A DNA stretch of 51,263 nt from CAYNQN01 sp964530525 (GTDB taxonomy: Bacteria; Actinomycetota; Acidimicrobiia; Acidimicrobiales; Acidimicrobilacustridaceae). The position numbers and the translations under genes are program-made. The DNA is taken from NCBI GenBank assembly GCA_964530525.1, contig CAZHBH010000007.1, forward strand, positions 1-51,263, written 5' to 3'. Shown here piece after piece: positions 31,043-38,495 of this stretch; positions within the stretch are counted from its first letter, which is position 1, and each line of letters starts with the position of its first letter. A model generated the notes under the pieces. It saw nothing but the letters and a program-made list of their open reading frames with translations, was not told the DNA's origin and ran no database searches.

Positions 31043-32444
31043 CGGATCGGCGAAGCCGGCAGCGGCGACACCTGTGGAACCGGCGCAGATCAAGGTCGTC
31101 TCGGGGGACGACGGTGGCACGGGACACCTCGAGGAGCTGCGGCGAGACCCCATCGGGCTGATGCAGCGCGTGCGCGACGAGTGCGGCGACGTGGGCGAGC
31201 TCCGCCTGGCGGACAGGTCGGTGGTGCTGCTGTCGGGGGCAACCGCGAACGAGATGTTCTTCAGGGCTGCCGACGAGGAGCTGGACCAGGGCGAGGCGTA
31301 CCCGTTCATGACGCCGATCTTCGGCGAGGGCGTCATCTTCGACGCCCCTCCCGAGCGGCGCCGGGAGATGCTCCACAACCAGGCGCTGCGCGACCGGTAC
31401 ATGCGCGGGCACGCCGAGACCATCTCTGCCGAGGTGGAGGCCATGGTGGACGCCTGGGGATCGGACGCAGCCCCAGGTGAAGGCGAGATCGACCTCCTCG
31501 ACTGGTTCGCCGAGCTGACGATCTACACGTCTTCGGCGTGCCTCATCGGCAAGCGCTTCCGCGACGAGCTCGATCCCCGGTTCGCCGAGCTGTACCACGA
31601 CCTCGAGCGCGGCACCGACGCCATCGCCTACGTCGATCCCTACGCCGACATCGAGAGCTTCCGCAAGCGCGACGCAGCACGCGTGGCCCTGGTGGAGCTC
31701 GTGCAGGGCATCATGGACCGACGCTCGCAGGAGCCCCCGCCGTCGGACGACGAGCGCGACCTGCTCGACGTGCTCATGTCGATCAAGGACGACGACGGCG
31801 AGCTGCGCGTCGCCGCCGACCAGGTGACCGGCATGTTCATATCGATGATGTTCGCCGGGCACCACACCACCTCGGGCACCGCCGCCTGGACCCTCATCGA
31901 GCTGCTGCGCAACCCCGAGTGGCTGGCTCGGGTCGTTGCGGAGCAGGACGCACTGGCGGCGCAGGGGGAGAGCGTCAGCTACCAGGCCCTCCGGGAGATC
32001 CCGGTGCTGGAGGCCTGCATCAAGGAGGCCCTGCGGCTGCACCCGCCCCTCATCCTGGTGCTGAGGGTGGCCAAGGTGGACATGGAGGTGGAGGGCTTCA
32101 GGATCGACGCGGGGAAGCTCGTGGGGGCTTCTCTCTCGGTGTCGAACCGACTGCCCGAGGCCTTCGACGACGCCGACAGGTTCGACCCCGATCGCTACAT
32201 CACGCCGCGCCAGGACGACCTGGACAACCCCTGGAACTGGATCCCCTTCGGTGCCGGTCGACACCGCTGCGTGGGCGCGGCGTTCGCGATGATGCAGCTG
32301 AAGGCCATCTTCTCGGTGCTCCTGCGCGACTGGGAGTTCGAGGCGGGCCAGCCGCTCGACAGCTACCGCAACGACCACTCGAAGATGGTGGTGCAGCTCG
32401 CCCAGCCCTGCCTCGCCCGCTACCGGCGCCGCGAGCGGGCGTAG
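31035..32444 (+). CDS. cyp51: CYP51 sterol 14-alpha-demethylase family P450
   Basis: The 469-residue protein is unmistakably CYP51. It has HLEELRRDPIGLMQRVRDE, YPFMTPIFGEGVIFDA, the family-diagnostic substrate-recognition stretch LTIYTSSACLIGKRFRDELD and RGTDAIAYVDPYADIESF, the oxygen motif FAGHHTTSG, ExxR in CIKEALRLHPP, and the heme loop WIPFGAGRHRCVGAAFA with C412. These segments match the M. tuberculosis enzyme closely as I remember it. The family removes the 14-alpha-methyl of lanosterol, dihydrolanosterol or obtusifoliol; why non-sterol-making bacteria keep it is unresolved. The N-terminus has a low-complexity extension of about 28 residues. The ferredoxin gene follows after nine bases. 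Confidence 0.96.
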   Translation: MTTGSAKPAAATPVEPAQIKVVSGDDGGTGHLEELRRDPIGLMQRVRDECGDVGELRLADRSVVLLSGATANEMFFRAADEELDQGEAYPFMTPIFGEGVIFDAPPERRREMLHNQALRDRYMRGHAETISAEVEAMVDAWGSDAAPGEGEIDLLDWFAELTIYTSSACLIGKRFRDELDPRFAELYHDLERGTDAIAYVDPYADIESFRKRDAARVALVELVQGIMDRRSQEPPPSDDERDLLDVLMSIKDDDGELRVAADQVTGMFISMMFAGHHTTSGTAAWTLIELLRNPEWLARVVAEQDALAAQGESVSYQALREIPVLEACIKEALRLHPPLILVLRVAKVDMEVEGFRIDAGKLVGASLSVSNRLPEAFDDADRFDPDRYITPRQDDLDNPWNWIPFGAGRHRCVGAAFAMMQLKAIFSVLLRDWEFEAGQPLDSYRNDHSKMVVQLAQPCLARYRRRERA

Positions 32445-32453
32445 GGGCCGGCG

Positions 32454-32681
32454 ATGGGGGGCTACCGGGTGGTGGTGGACCGGGTGCTGTGCCAGGGACA
32501 CGGCGTGTGCGAGTCGGAGGCGCCCGAGGTGTTCTCGGTCTCGAAGAAGGGCGACCTGACCGTGCTCGACGAGACCCCACCCGAAGAGCTCCGCTCGAAG
32601 GTGGAGCTTGCGGTGAAGTACTGCCCCACCCACGCCCTCTCGATCGCTGCGGGGCCGGCGGTGGAGCATCAAGACCGATGA
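32454..32681 (+). CDS. 3Fe-4S ferredoxin, CYP51 redox partner
   Basis: This 75-residue small ferredoxin starts GYRVVVDRVLCQGHGVCESEAPEVF and ends near KYCPTHALS. The cluster Cys are C13, C19 and the Cys of the CP motif. The second position of the usual four-Cys set is His (CQGH), which is the mark of the P450-linked 3Fe-4S type. It lies nine bases after cyp51 and closely resembles the mycobacterial partner Rv0763c. It should pass single electrons to CYP51 and perhaps to the first P450; its own reductase is not in the window. Confidence 0.92.
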   Translation: MGGYRVVVDRVLCQGHGVCESEAPEVFSVSKKGDLTVLDETPPEELRSKVELAVKYCPTHALSIAAGPAVEHQDR

Positions 32682-32685
32682 CGAC
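32663..32685 (+). repeat. 23-bp imperfect direct repeat, copy 2 (at the ferredoxin stop)
   Basis: This is the second copy of the element at 31020-31042, differing at two positions. It covers the last codons of the ferredoxin gene, its TGA and the overlapping ATG at 32678. Confidence 0.6.
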
Positions 32686-32725
32686 AGCCGAGCTCTGCGA
32701 AGCAGACGAACTGGAGGACGTGTGA
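32678..32725 (+). CDS. 15-codon acidic ORF bridging ferredoxin and SnoaL-like genes
   Basis: The ORF encodes MTTAELCEADELEDV. Its ATG overlaps the ferredoxin stop (ATGA) and its TGA overlaps the next ATG (TGATG, 32723-32727). It thus fills exactly the 43-base gap and could act as a ribosome relay. Its start lies in copy 2 of the direct repeat, so it may instead be a relic of a duplicated CYP51 start. Confidence 0.3.
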   Translation: MTTAELCEADELEDV

Positions 32726-33282
32726 TGGGGGCTTACCCGCGCGAAGAGCTGGAGCAGATGGTCCAGCGTTGGATAGACGCCAACCGCAAGGCCGAGGAGG
32801 CAGGTGACTGGCGGCCCATGGCCGAGCTGTACACGCCCGACGCCACCTACGGCTGGAACTACGGGCCCCACACCGAGTTCATGGCGGTGGGCCGTGACGA
32901 GATCCGCGAACTGGCCCTGGGTGCTGAGATGGCGGGGCTCGACGGCTGGGAGTACCCGTACGAGGAGATCCTGATCGACCCCGACAAGGGGATGGTGGTG
33001 GGGTTCTGGCGCCAGTTGGCCGACGCGACCCGCGACGACGGGTCGCGCTACGAGGTGGCAGGCATCGGTGGGAGCTGGTTCCGCTACGCGGGCAACTTCC
33101 AGTGGAGCTGGCAGCGTGACTGGTTCGACTTCGGCAACGCGGCTGCGCTGTTCATGGAGATGATGACCGACGGGAAGCTCTCGGAGGGGATGACCGCCCG
33201 GATGAACCGCTCGATGCGGAGCGACCTCCCTGGCTACTACCCGGCCTTCAAGGCGCCCAAGGGGATCTGGGAGGCACCGTGA
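32725..33282 (+). CDS. SnoaL/NTF2-like fold protein of the cyp51 cluster
   Basis: This 185-residue protein begins with a helical stretch (REELEQMVQRWIDANRKAEEAGDWRPMAELYTPDATYGWNYGP) that is typical of the cone-shaped NTF2/SnoaL fold. That fold is used by ketosteroid isomerase-like enzymes and by non-catalytic binding proteins. It is longer than plain SnoaL domains by about 50 residues at the C-terminus. GGAGGA (32713-32718) sets the ATG at 32725. Position matches Rv0762c, which is uncharacterised. The start of the aldehyde dehydrogenase overlaps its stop. Confidence 0.75.
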   Translation: MGAYPREELEQMVQRWIDANRKAEEAGDWRPMAELYTPDATYGWNYGPHTEFMAVGRDEIRELALGAEMAGLDGWEYPYEEILIDPDKGMVVGFWRQLADATRDDGSRYEVAGIGGSWFRYAGNFQWSWQRDWFDFGNAAALFMEMMTDGKLSEGMTARMNRSMRSDLPGYYPAFKAPKGIWEAP

Positions 33283-34784
33283 GCGGTACCTCGTCGCCCG
33301 GCTCGGCGACCGACGTGGGAGCCCTGGGCGATCTCGGCGTGCTGTTGGTGGACGGCAAGCTCGTGCCCGCTTCGGACGGGGGCAACTTCGAGACGCTCAA
33401 CCCCGCCACCGAGGAGGTGCTGGGCGAGGCCGCCGATGCCACGGCCGAAGACGTGGACGCGGCGATCGCTGCGGCTCGAGCCGCGTTCGACGAGGGGTCG
33501 TGGGCCCACGACGTGTCCTTCCGGGCCAGGTGCCTGCGCCAGCTGCGCGACGCCATGCAGGGCCACGCCGAAGAGCTGAGAGACCTGACCGTGGCCGAGG
33601 TGGGAGCTCCTGTCTTCCTCACCTCTGGGGCCCAGCTCGACGCCCCGGTCGCCGACCTGGGCTGGGCAGCGGACCTCGCCGAGAGCTACGACGGATGGAA
33701 GGTGGACCTCGGCCGCGCCGAGCCCATGGGTGTGCCAAGCCACCGCTGGGTGCTGCGCGAGCCGGCCGGGGTGGTGGGGGCGATCACGCCGTGGAACTTC
33801 CCCCACCAGATCAACCTGGCCAAGGTGGGCCCGGCGCTGGCGGCGGGTTGCACCGTGGTGCTCAAGGCCGCTCCCGACACGCCGTGGTGCGCCTCCGCCC
33901 TCGCCCGCATCGCCGCTACTGAGACCGACCTTCCCCCTGGCGTCCTCAACGTGATCACCTCGTCGGACCATGCCGTGGGGGCACAGCTCTCCAGCGATCC
34001 ACGGGTCGACCTGGTGAGCTTCACCGGCTCTACGGCCACGGGACGCAAGGTGATGGCCTCGGCGGCCGACACCTTGAAGCGGGTGTTCCTCGAGCTGGGC
34101 GGGAAGTCGGCCTTCGTGGTGCTCGACGACGCCGACCTGGCTGCCGCCGCCGCTCTGGCAGCGTTCACGGCCTGCACCCACGCAGGCCAGGGGTGCGCCA
34201 TCACCACCCGGTTGCTCGTGCCGCGCGAGCTGTTCGACGAGGCGGTGGAAGCGACCGCCGCCACCATGAGCGCCCTGGGCGCCGGCGACCCGACCGATCC
34301 CGGCACGGTGTGCGGCCCGGTCGTCTCGGCCCGCCAGCGAGAGCGGGTGGAGGCCTACCTGCGACTGGCCGTCGAGGAGGGCGGCAGCTTCGCCTGCGGC
34401 GGAGGGAGGCCGGAGGGCCGCGACAAGGGCTTCTTCGTGGAGCCCACCTTGATCGTGGGGTTGGACAACGACGCCCGGGTGGCGCGGGAGGAGATCTTCG
34501 GCCCCGTGCTGGTGGCGATCCCCCACGACGGCGACGACGACGCGGTGCGCATCGCCAACGACTCGCCTTACGGACTGTCGGGCTCGGTGAGCTCGGGCGA
34601 TCCCGAGCGGGCCTGGGCGGTGGCCCGGCGCGTGCGCACCGGCACCATGAGCGTGAACGGCGGGGTCTGGTACGGCGGCGACGTGCCCTTCGGCGGTTAC
34701 AAGCAGTCGGGGATAGGTAGGGAGATGGGCGTGCAGGGCTTCGAGGAGTACCTCGAGACCAAGTCAGTCGCCGAAGGGATCTAG
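33279..34784 (+). CDS. Aldehyde dehydrogenase of the cyp51 cluster (AldA-like)
   Basis: This 501-residue NAD+-dependent aldehyde dehydrogenase has the cofactor loop SFTGSTATGRKV, E272 in FLELGGKS, the catalytic C306 in HAGQGCAITT and GGYKQSGIGREMG near the end. The GTG at 33279 overlaps the previous TGA by four bases. It corresponds to Rv0768 in the mycobacterial locus, where that gene is divergent from cyp51; here it is in line with it. The substrate is unknown, but the downstream dehydrogenases suggest an aliphatic or side-chain aldehyde oxidised stepwise. Confidence 0.9.
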   Translation: MSGTSSPGSATDVGALGDLGVLLVDGKLVPASDGGNFETLNPATEEVLGEAADATAEDVDAAIAAARAAFDEGSWAHDVSFRARCLRQLRDAMQGHAEELRDLTVAEVGAPVFLTSGAQLDAPVADLGWAADLAESYDGWKVDLGRAEPMGVPSHRWVLREPAGVVGAITPWNFPHQINLAKVGPALAAGCTVVLKAAPDTPWCASALARIAATETDLPPGVLNVITSSDHAVGAQLSSDPRVDLVSFTGSTATGRKVMASAADTLKRVFLELGGKSAFVVLDDADLAAAAALAAFTACTHAGQGCAITTRLLVPRELFDEAVEATAATMSALGAGDPTDPGTVCGPVVSARQRERVEAYLRLAVEEGGSFACGGGRPEGRDKGFFVEPTLIVGLDNDARVAREEIFGPVLVAIPHDGDDDAVRIANDSPYGLSGSVSSGDPERAWAVARRVRTGTMSVNGGVWYGGDVPFGGYKQSGIGREMGVQGFEEYLETKSVAEGI

Positions 34785-34846
34785 GAGGCGGCCGGAGGGT
34801 TGCCGAAGGGCTCAGAGGCGAGCGTGAGAGCAGCAGAGGGGATCTG

Positions 34847-35599
34847 ATGGGAAGGTTCGACGGGAAGGTCTCGGTGGTCACCGGGGCAGGCAGGGGCATA
34901 GGCGAGGCCTACGCACGGGCGTTGGCGGCCGAGGGGGCTTCGGTGGCCGTGGCCGACCTCGACACGTCGAGCGCCGAGGCGGTGGCCAAGTCCATCCAGG
35001 CCGACGGGGGCTCGGCCGTGGCCGTGACGGTCGACGTGTCCGACCCTGCCTCCACGGAGGCCATGGCGAGCTCCGTCGCGGAGGCCTTCGGGGGCATAGA
35101 CCACCTCGTCAACAACGCGGCGATCTACGGGTCGATGCAGCTCGACCTGCTCATAACCGTCGACTGGGACTACTACCGCCGCTTCATGGACGTGAACCTC
35201 AACGGCGCGCTGCTGTGCTCTCGCGCCTGCTGGCCGGAGATGAAGGCCAGGGGGGGCGGGGCCATCGTCAACCAGTCGTCGACGGCTGCGTGGCTCTACT
35301 CCGGCTTCTACGGCCTGGCGAAGGTGGGCGTTAACGGGCTCACCCAGCAGCTGGCCCACGAGCTGGGAGGATCCGGCATCCGAGTGAACGCCATCGCCCC
35401 GGGACCGATCGACACCGAGGCGACCCGCACGGTGGTGCCGTCCTCGATGGTCGACGACATGGTCAAGGTGCTGCCCCTCAAGCGCCAGGGAACCCCGCAG
35501 GACCTCGTGGGGATGTGCCTCTTCCTGCTCTCGGACGAGGCGAGCTGGGTGACCGGCCAGATCTTCAACGTCGACGGCGGCCAGATCATCCGCTCATGA
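34847..35599 (+). CDS. Short-chain dehydrogenase/reductase (Rv0769-position)
   Basis: This 250-residue classical SDR has VVTGAGRGIGEAYA, NNAAIYG, the catalytic S (NQSSTAAW) and Y-G-L-A-K, and C-terminal SWVTGQIFNVDGGQ. The ATG at 34847 follows AGAGGGG. It lies 62 bases after the aldehyde dehydrogenase. Its place in the cluster equals Rv0769. Substrate unknown. Confidence 0.87.
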   Translation: MGRFDGKVSVVTGAGRGIGEAYARALAAEGASVAVADLDTSSAEAVAKSIQADGGSAVAVTVDVSDPASTEAMASSVAEAFGGIDHLVNNAAIYGSMQLDLLITVDWDYYRRFMDVNLNGALLCSRACWPEMKARGGGAIVNQSSTAAWLYSGFYGLAKVGVNGLTQQLAHELGGSGIRVNAIAPGPIDTEATRTVVPSSMVDDMVKVLPLKRQGTPQDLVGMCLFLLSDEASWVTGQIFNVDGGQIIRS

Positions 35600-35627
35600 G
35601 CGAGCACAACGACCCCACCGCCCGCTC

Positions 35628-35669
35628 TTGGCACACGATCGCGCTCGAAACGGCGCGTTGGTGTGCCAA
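35628..35669 (+). repeat. Two-tier hairpin between SDR and dehydrogenase genes
   Basis: TTGGCACAC (35628-35636) pairs perfectly with GTGTGCCAA (35661-35669). Inside it CGCGC (35640-35644) pairs with GCGCG (35653-35657), with symmetric three-base internal loops and an eight-base loop. It lies in the 91-base gap of an otherwise tightly packed operon and could be an attenuator, processing site or partial terminator. Confidence 0.6.
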
Positions 35670-35690
35670 CCCGGCTGGGAAGGGGGCCTG

Positions 35691-36632
35691 ATGAGCGAAG
35701 CAGGGCTCACCGACGGGGAGGTCGTCGAGCTTCTGGCGGAGCGCGACGGCGCGCCGGACGCCCCGCCCGTCGGCTTCGTGGGACTCGGTCAGATCGGCGC
35801 TCCCATGGCGTCGCACCTCGTGGACTGGCCCGGTGGGCTCACGGTGTTCGACGTTCGAGCGGATGCCTGCGATCCGCTGGTGGCGGGTGGGGCGCGCCGT
35901 GCCGGCTCGGTGAGCGAGCTGGCGGCGGGCTGCGACGTGGTCTCGGTGATGGTGCGCGACGACCCCCAGGTGTGGGAGGTGCTCCAGGAGGTTCTGCTGT
36001 CGGCCCGCCCGGGCACCGTGGTGGCGGTGCACTCGACCATCGGCCTCGACACGGCCGTGGCCCTCGCCGAGGCGGCGGCGTTGCGAGGGGTGGAGGTGGT
36101 GGACGCCCCGGTGAGCGGGGGCTTCATGGGAGCGCACGCGGGGAACCTGGCGGTGATGGTGGGCGGCGACCCCGAGGCGGTGGAGCGGTGCCGGCCGCCC
36201 TTCGAGACCTGGGCCGCCCTGGTGTCGCACCTCGGGCCGGTGGGGGCTGGCACCAGGGCGAAGCTGGCGAGGAACCTGCTGCACTTCGTGGCGTTCACCG
36301 CGGCGGGAGAGGCCCAGCGACTGGCCGAGGCTGCAGGGATCGACTTGGTGGAGCTGGGTCGCATCATCCGCCACACCGACGCTGTCACCGGGGGCCCGGG
36401 GGCGGTGGTCATCCGCGGCGACACGGCCCCCATACCGGTGGGCGATGGCCTGAGAGAGGTCTTCGAGCACGCGAGCAGCCTGGGACGCAAGGACCTTCGC
36501 CTCGCCGTGGAGATGGGCCAGGCGCTCGACGTGGACGTCCCGATGGCCCGGTTCGCACTCGAGAACCTGGCGTCCGCCCTCGGCGTGCCCGGGTCCGATC
36601 CCGAACCTCAGACCGAACCAGGAGAGAGCTGA
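35691..36632 (+). CDS. 3-Hydroxyisobutyrate dehydrogenase-family beta-hydroxyacid dehydrogenase
   Basis: About 313 residues have the Rossmann start VGFVGLGQIGAPMASHLV, the substrate motif VVDAPVSGGFMGAHAGNLAVMVGG and the catalytic K191 in GAGTRAKLARN. The family oxidises beta-hydroxy acids with NAD(P)+. ATG 35691 is chosen because AGGGGG lies just upstream and it follows the intergenic hairpin; an in-frame ATG at 35628 falls inside that hairpin. Corresponds in position to Rv0770. Confidence 0.86.
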   Translation: MSEAGLTDGEVVELLAERDGAPDAPPVGFVGLGQIGAPMASHLVDWPGGLTVFDVRADACDPLVAGGARRAGSVSELAAGCDVVSVMVRDDPQVWEVLQEVLLSARPGTVVAVHSTIGLDTAVALAEAAALRGVEVVDAPVSGGFMGAHAGNLAVMVGGDPEAVERCRPPFETWAALVSHLGPVGAGTRAKLARNLLHFVAFTAAGEAQRLAEAAGIDLVELGRIIRHTDAVTGGPGAVVIRGDTAPIPVGDGLREVFEHASSLGRKDLRLAVEMGQALDVDVPMARFALENLASALGVPGSDPEPQTEPGES

Positions 36633-36633
36633 C

Positions 36634-37026
36634 GTGGTCGACGATCGACGTGCCAAGGGCCGAGAGGTCATGTCGCAGGTGTACGGCTGGGAGGTGGGCG
36701 ACGACATCTCCGGCGACTTCGTGGAGATGACCGTCGACCACCTCTTCGGTGAGGTCTGGACACGGGAGGGCCTGACCATCCGGGAGCGACGGCTGATGCT
36801 GGTGGGCCTGCTGGTGGGCATGGGCTTGGACGACGTGGTGGGCCTTCAGCTCGACGCCGCCCTCCGCCAGGGCGACCTGACCCCCGACGACCTGCGCGAG
36901 GCCGTGATGTTCCTGGCCCACTACGCCGGTTGGCCCAGGGGGGCCAAGCTCAACACCCAGGTGGAGGAGCTGATCGCCAAGCTCCCGAGCGATGGCGACG
37001 GGGGTGCCGGCAAGGCCGGCAGCTGA
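36634..37026 (+). CDS. Carboxymuconolactone decarboxylase-family protein
   Basis: This 130-residue all-helical protein of the CMD/AhpD superfamily has the core EVWTREGLTIRERRLMLVGLLVGMGLDDVVGLQLDAALRQGDLTPDDLREAVMFLAHYAGWPRG. The CxxC of peroxidase-type AhpD members is absent, as in true decarboxylase-type proteins. It starts at GTG 36634, two bases after the previous gene. Position matches Rv0771. The reaction is not known for this cluster; a lactone or beta-keto acid decarboxylation is conceivable. Confidence 0.85.
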   Translation: MVDDRRAKGREVMSQVYGWEVGDDISGDFVEMTVDHLFGEVWTREGLTIRERRLMLVGLLVGMGLDDVVGLQLDAALRQGDLTPDDLREAVMFLAHYAGWPRGAKLNTQVEELIAKLPSDGDGGAGKAGS

Positions 37027-37028
37027 GC

Positions 37029-38372
37029 GTGGGCGACCAGGTGCGGTCCACCCCGACCCCCTTGCACGAGCTCCCGGCCCACCAGCTGGTCACCCTCGGA
37101 CACGAGTACCTGCTGGCAGGGCACCTGATCGACAGGGCCGGTATGCCCCAGCTCATCGCCCGCTACGGCATCGACACCATGCGAGACGTGGCGATCGAGG
37201 AGTGGATGAGCGCCAGCCCCGTGTACACCCGCAGGATGCAGCGTGCCCTCGGGTTCGAGGGCGACGACGTGACCACGATCTTCAAGGGGATGCAGCTCGA
37301 CATCGGAGCGCCCCCCCAGTTCATGGACTTCCGATACACCGTTCACGATGAGGGCCACGGCGAGTTCCACCTCGACTCGTGCGGGGCGCTCATGGACGTC
37401 GAGCCCATGGGCGACGACTACGTGGTGGCGATGTGCCACCACATCGAGGACCCGACCTTCGACGCCACCGCCGCGGCCACCAACCCGAAGGCCAGGATGC
37501 GTCCGGTCCACAGGCCTCCACGCGAGCCCGCAGACCGCCACCCGCACTGCCACTGGACGGTGGTCATCGAGCCCGACGCCGTTCCGATCCCCGAACCAGA
37601 GGGAGCGATCCGCATGGCGGCCAGCCGGGCTGCCAGCGTGGTGCTCGAGCGGGTGGACCGCACTGCTGCCTGGGGCTCCGAGCCCGGTCGCACCGACTAC
37701 GCGGGGCCGCTCGCCGCCGACCTGCGCCTCGACGAGCTGGCGCCGGCGAAGCTCGTGGAGGTGCTGGAGGAGGTGTGCCTGCAGGGGCACCTCCTGGCCA
37801 TGGCGTTCATGGCCGCGGTGGCCGATCGCTCCGGGTGGGACGAGGCGACGGAGGTGGGTCTGGCCCAGCTGGTGGGTATAGCGGGCCTGACCGCCGACCG
37901 GATCGGGCGAGCCCTGGAGCTTGGAGCGAGCCGCCCCGAGATGAGCGGTGCCGACCGCTCCGGTGACAGTCCCGACCAGGGCGTTCGCAGCGCGTCGGCG
38001 GTCCTCGACGACGTGGCGACCGTGCTGGGCCTGCACCCGGCCCTGGGCCCCCGTCCCTACGTCGCCGTGGAGCTGGAGAGGGCGGGCGAGGTGCTCACGG
38101 TGCGCCTCGGGAGCTGCGACGCCCTGCACGAGACGGTGGCCCCCTCCTGGCCGATGCTGCTGGCCTCTGCCCCGGGCGGCACGAGGGCCCTCGATTCCAT
38201 CGTGGGCCAGGTCGACCCTCGGGCCTTCTGCACCGTGGTGGACGAAGGTGCCACCGACGGCGCAGGGCGCACGTGGGAGGTCACCTTGGGTGCCGAGCCC
38301 CGCCCCGAGCCCGACGAGGTCGTGCTCACGCGGTTCTCGACCGGAGCCGACTTCAAGTTCCAGACGCGCTGA
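37029..38372 (+). CDS. Unknown 447-residue protein with His/Cys-rich segments
   Basis: The GTG at 37029 follows the CMD stop by two bases, so this is the last gene of the operon. The first half carries three His/Cys-rich stretches (YTVHDEGHGEFHLDSCGALMD; MCHHIEDPTFDATA; ADRHPHCHW) that could bind a metal. It also has a Pro/Arg run, RMRPVHRPPREPAD. The second half is mostly alpha-helical and ends VVLTRFSTGADFKFQTR. There is no signal peptide or membrane segment. I do not recognise a named family; the CH..HED pattern suggests a metal-dependent hydrolase or oxidoreductase acting with the upstream enzymes. Confidence 0.7.
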   Translation: MGDQVRSTPTPLHELPAHQLVTLGHEYLLAGHLIDRAGMPQLIARYGIDTMRDVAIEEWMSASPVYTRRMQRALGFEGDDVTTIFKGMQLDIGAPPQFMDFRYTVHDEGHGEFHLDSCGALMDVEPMGDDYVVAMCHHIEDPTFDATAAATNPKARMRPVHRPPREPADRHPHCHWTVVIEPDAVPIPEPEGAIRMAASRAASVVLERVDRTAAWGSEPGRTDYAGPLAADLRLDELAPAKLVEVLEEVCLQGHLLAMAFMAAVADRSGWDEATEVGLAQLVGIAGLTADRIGRALELGASRPEMSGADRSGDSPDQGVRSASAVLDDVATVLGLHPALGPRPYVAVELERAGEVLTVRLGSCDALHETVAPSWPMLLASAPGGTRALDSIVGQVDPRAFCTVVDEGATDGAGRTWEVTLGAEPRPEPDEVVLTRFSTGADFKFQTR

Positions 38373-38389
38373 CCCGCCACCGCCGGCTG

Positions 38390-38493
38390 TCACCCCTTGG
38401 ATGACAAAGAAGGGCCAGTCGTGTCACCCGGGTGGGCTATTTCACCCTCGCTCACCCTGCGTGGCCCTTGAGGGTCTCGGATACTCTCCGGCC
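38390..38493 (+). promoter_or_regulatory. TCACCC-box cluster and leaderless promoter of the LuxR gene
   Basis: TCACCC occurs at 38390, 38424, 38442 and 38452; the second is part of the palindrome CACCCGGGTG (38425-38434), and the last two are 10 bases apart. TACTCT (38482-38487) is a TAnnnT -10 element eight bases before the ATG at 38496. No ribosome site and no clear -35 box are present, which suggests activator dependence and a leaderless message. The sequence TACTCTCCGGCC recurs with two changes before the giant DUF11 gene. Confidence 0.55.
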
Positions 38494-38495
38494 AT

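Noticed and set aside
30852..32672. 606-codon open frame on the - strand opposite cyp51 and the ferredoxin
   Set aside because: The + strand codes for unmistakable CYP51 and ferredoxin. The antisense product has no recognisable motif.
38388..38406. TGTCA ... TGACA hairpin after the 447-residue gene as a terminator
   Set aside because: The stem has only five pairs plus a mismatch and overlaps the first TCACCC box, so it is too weak to call.
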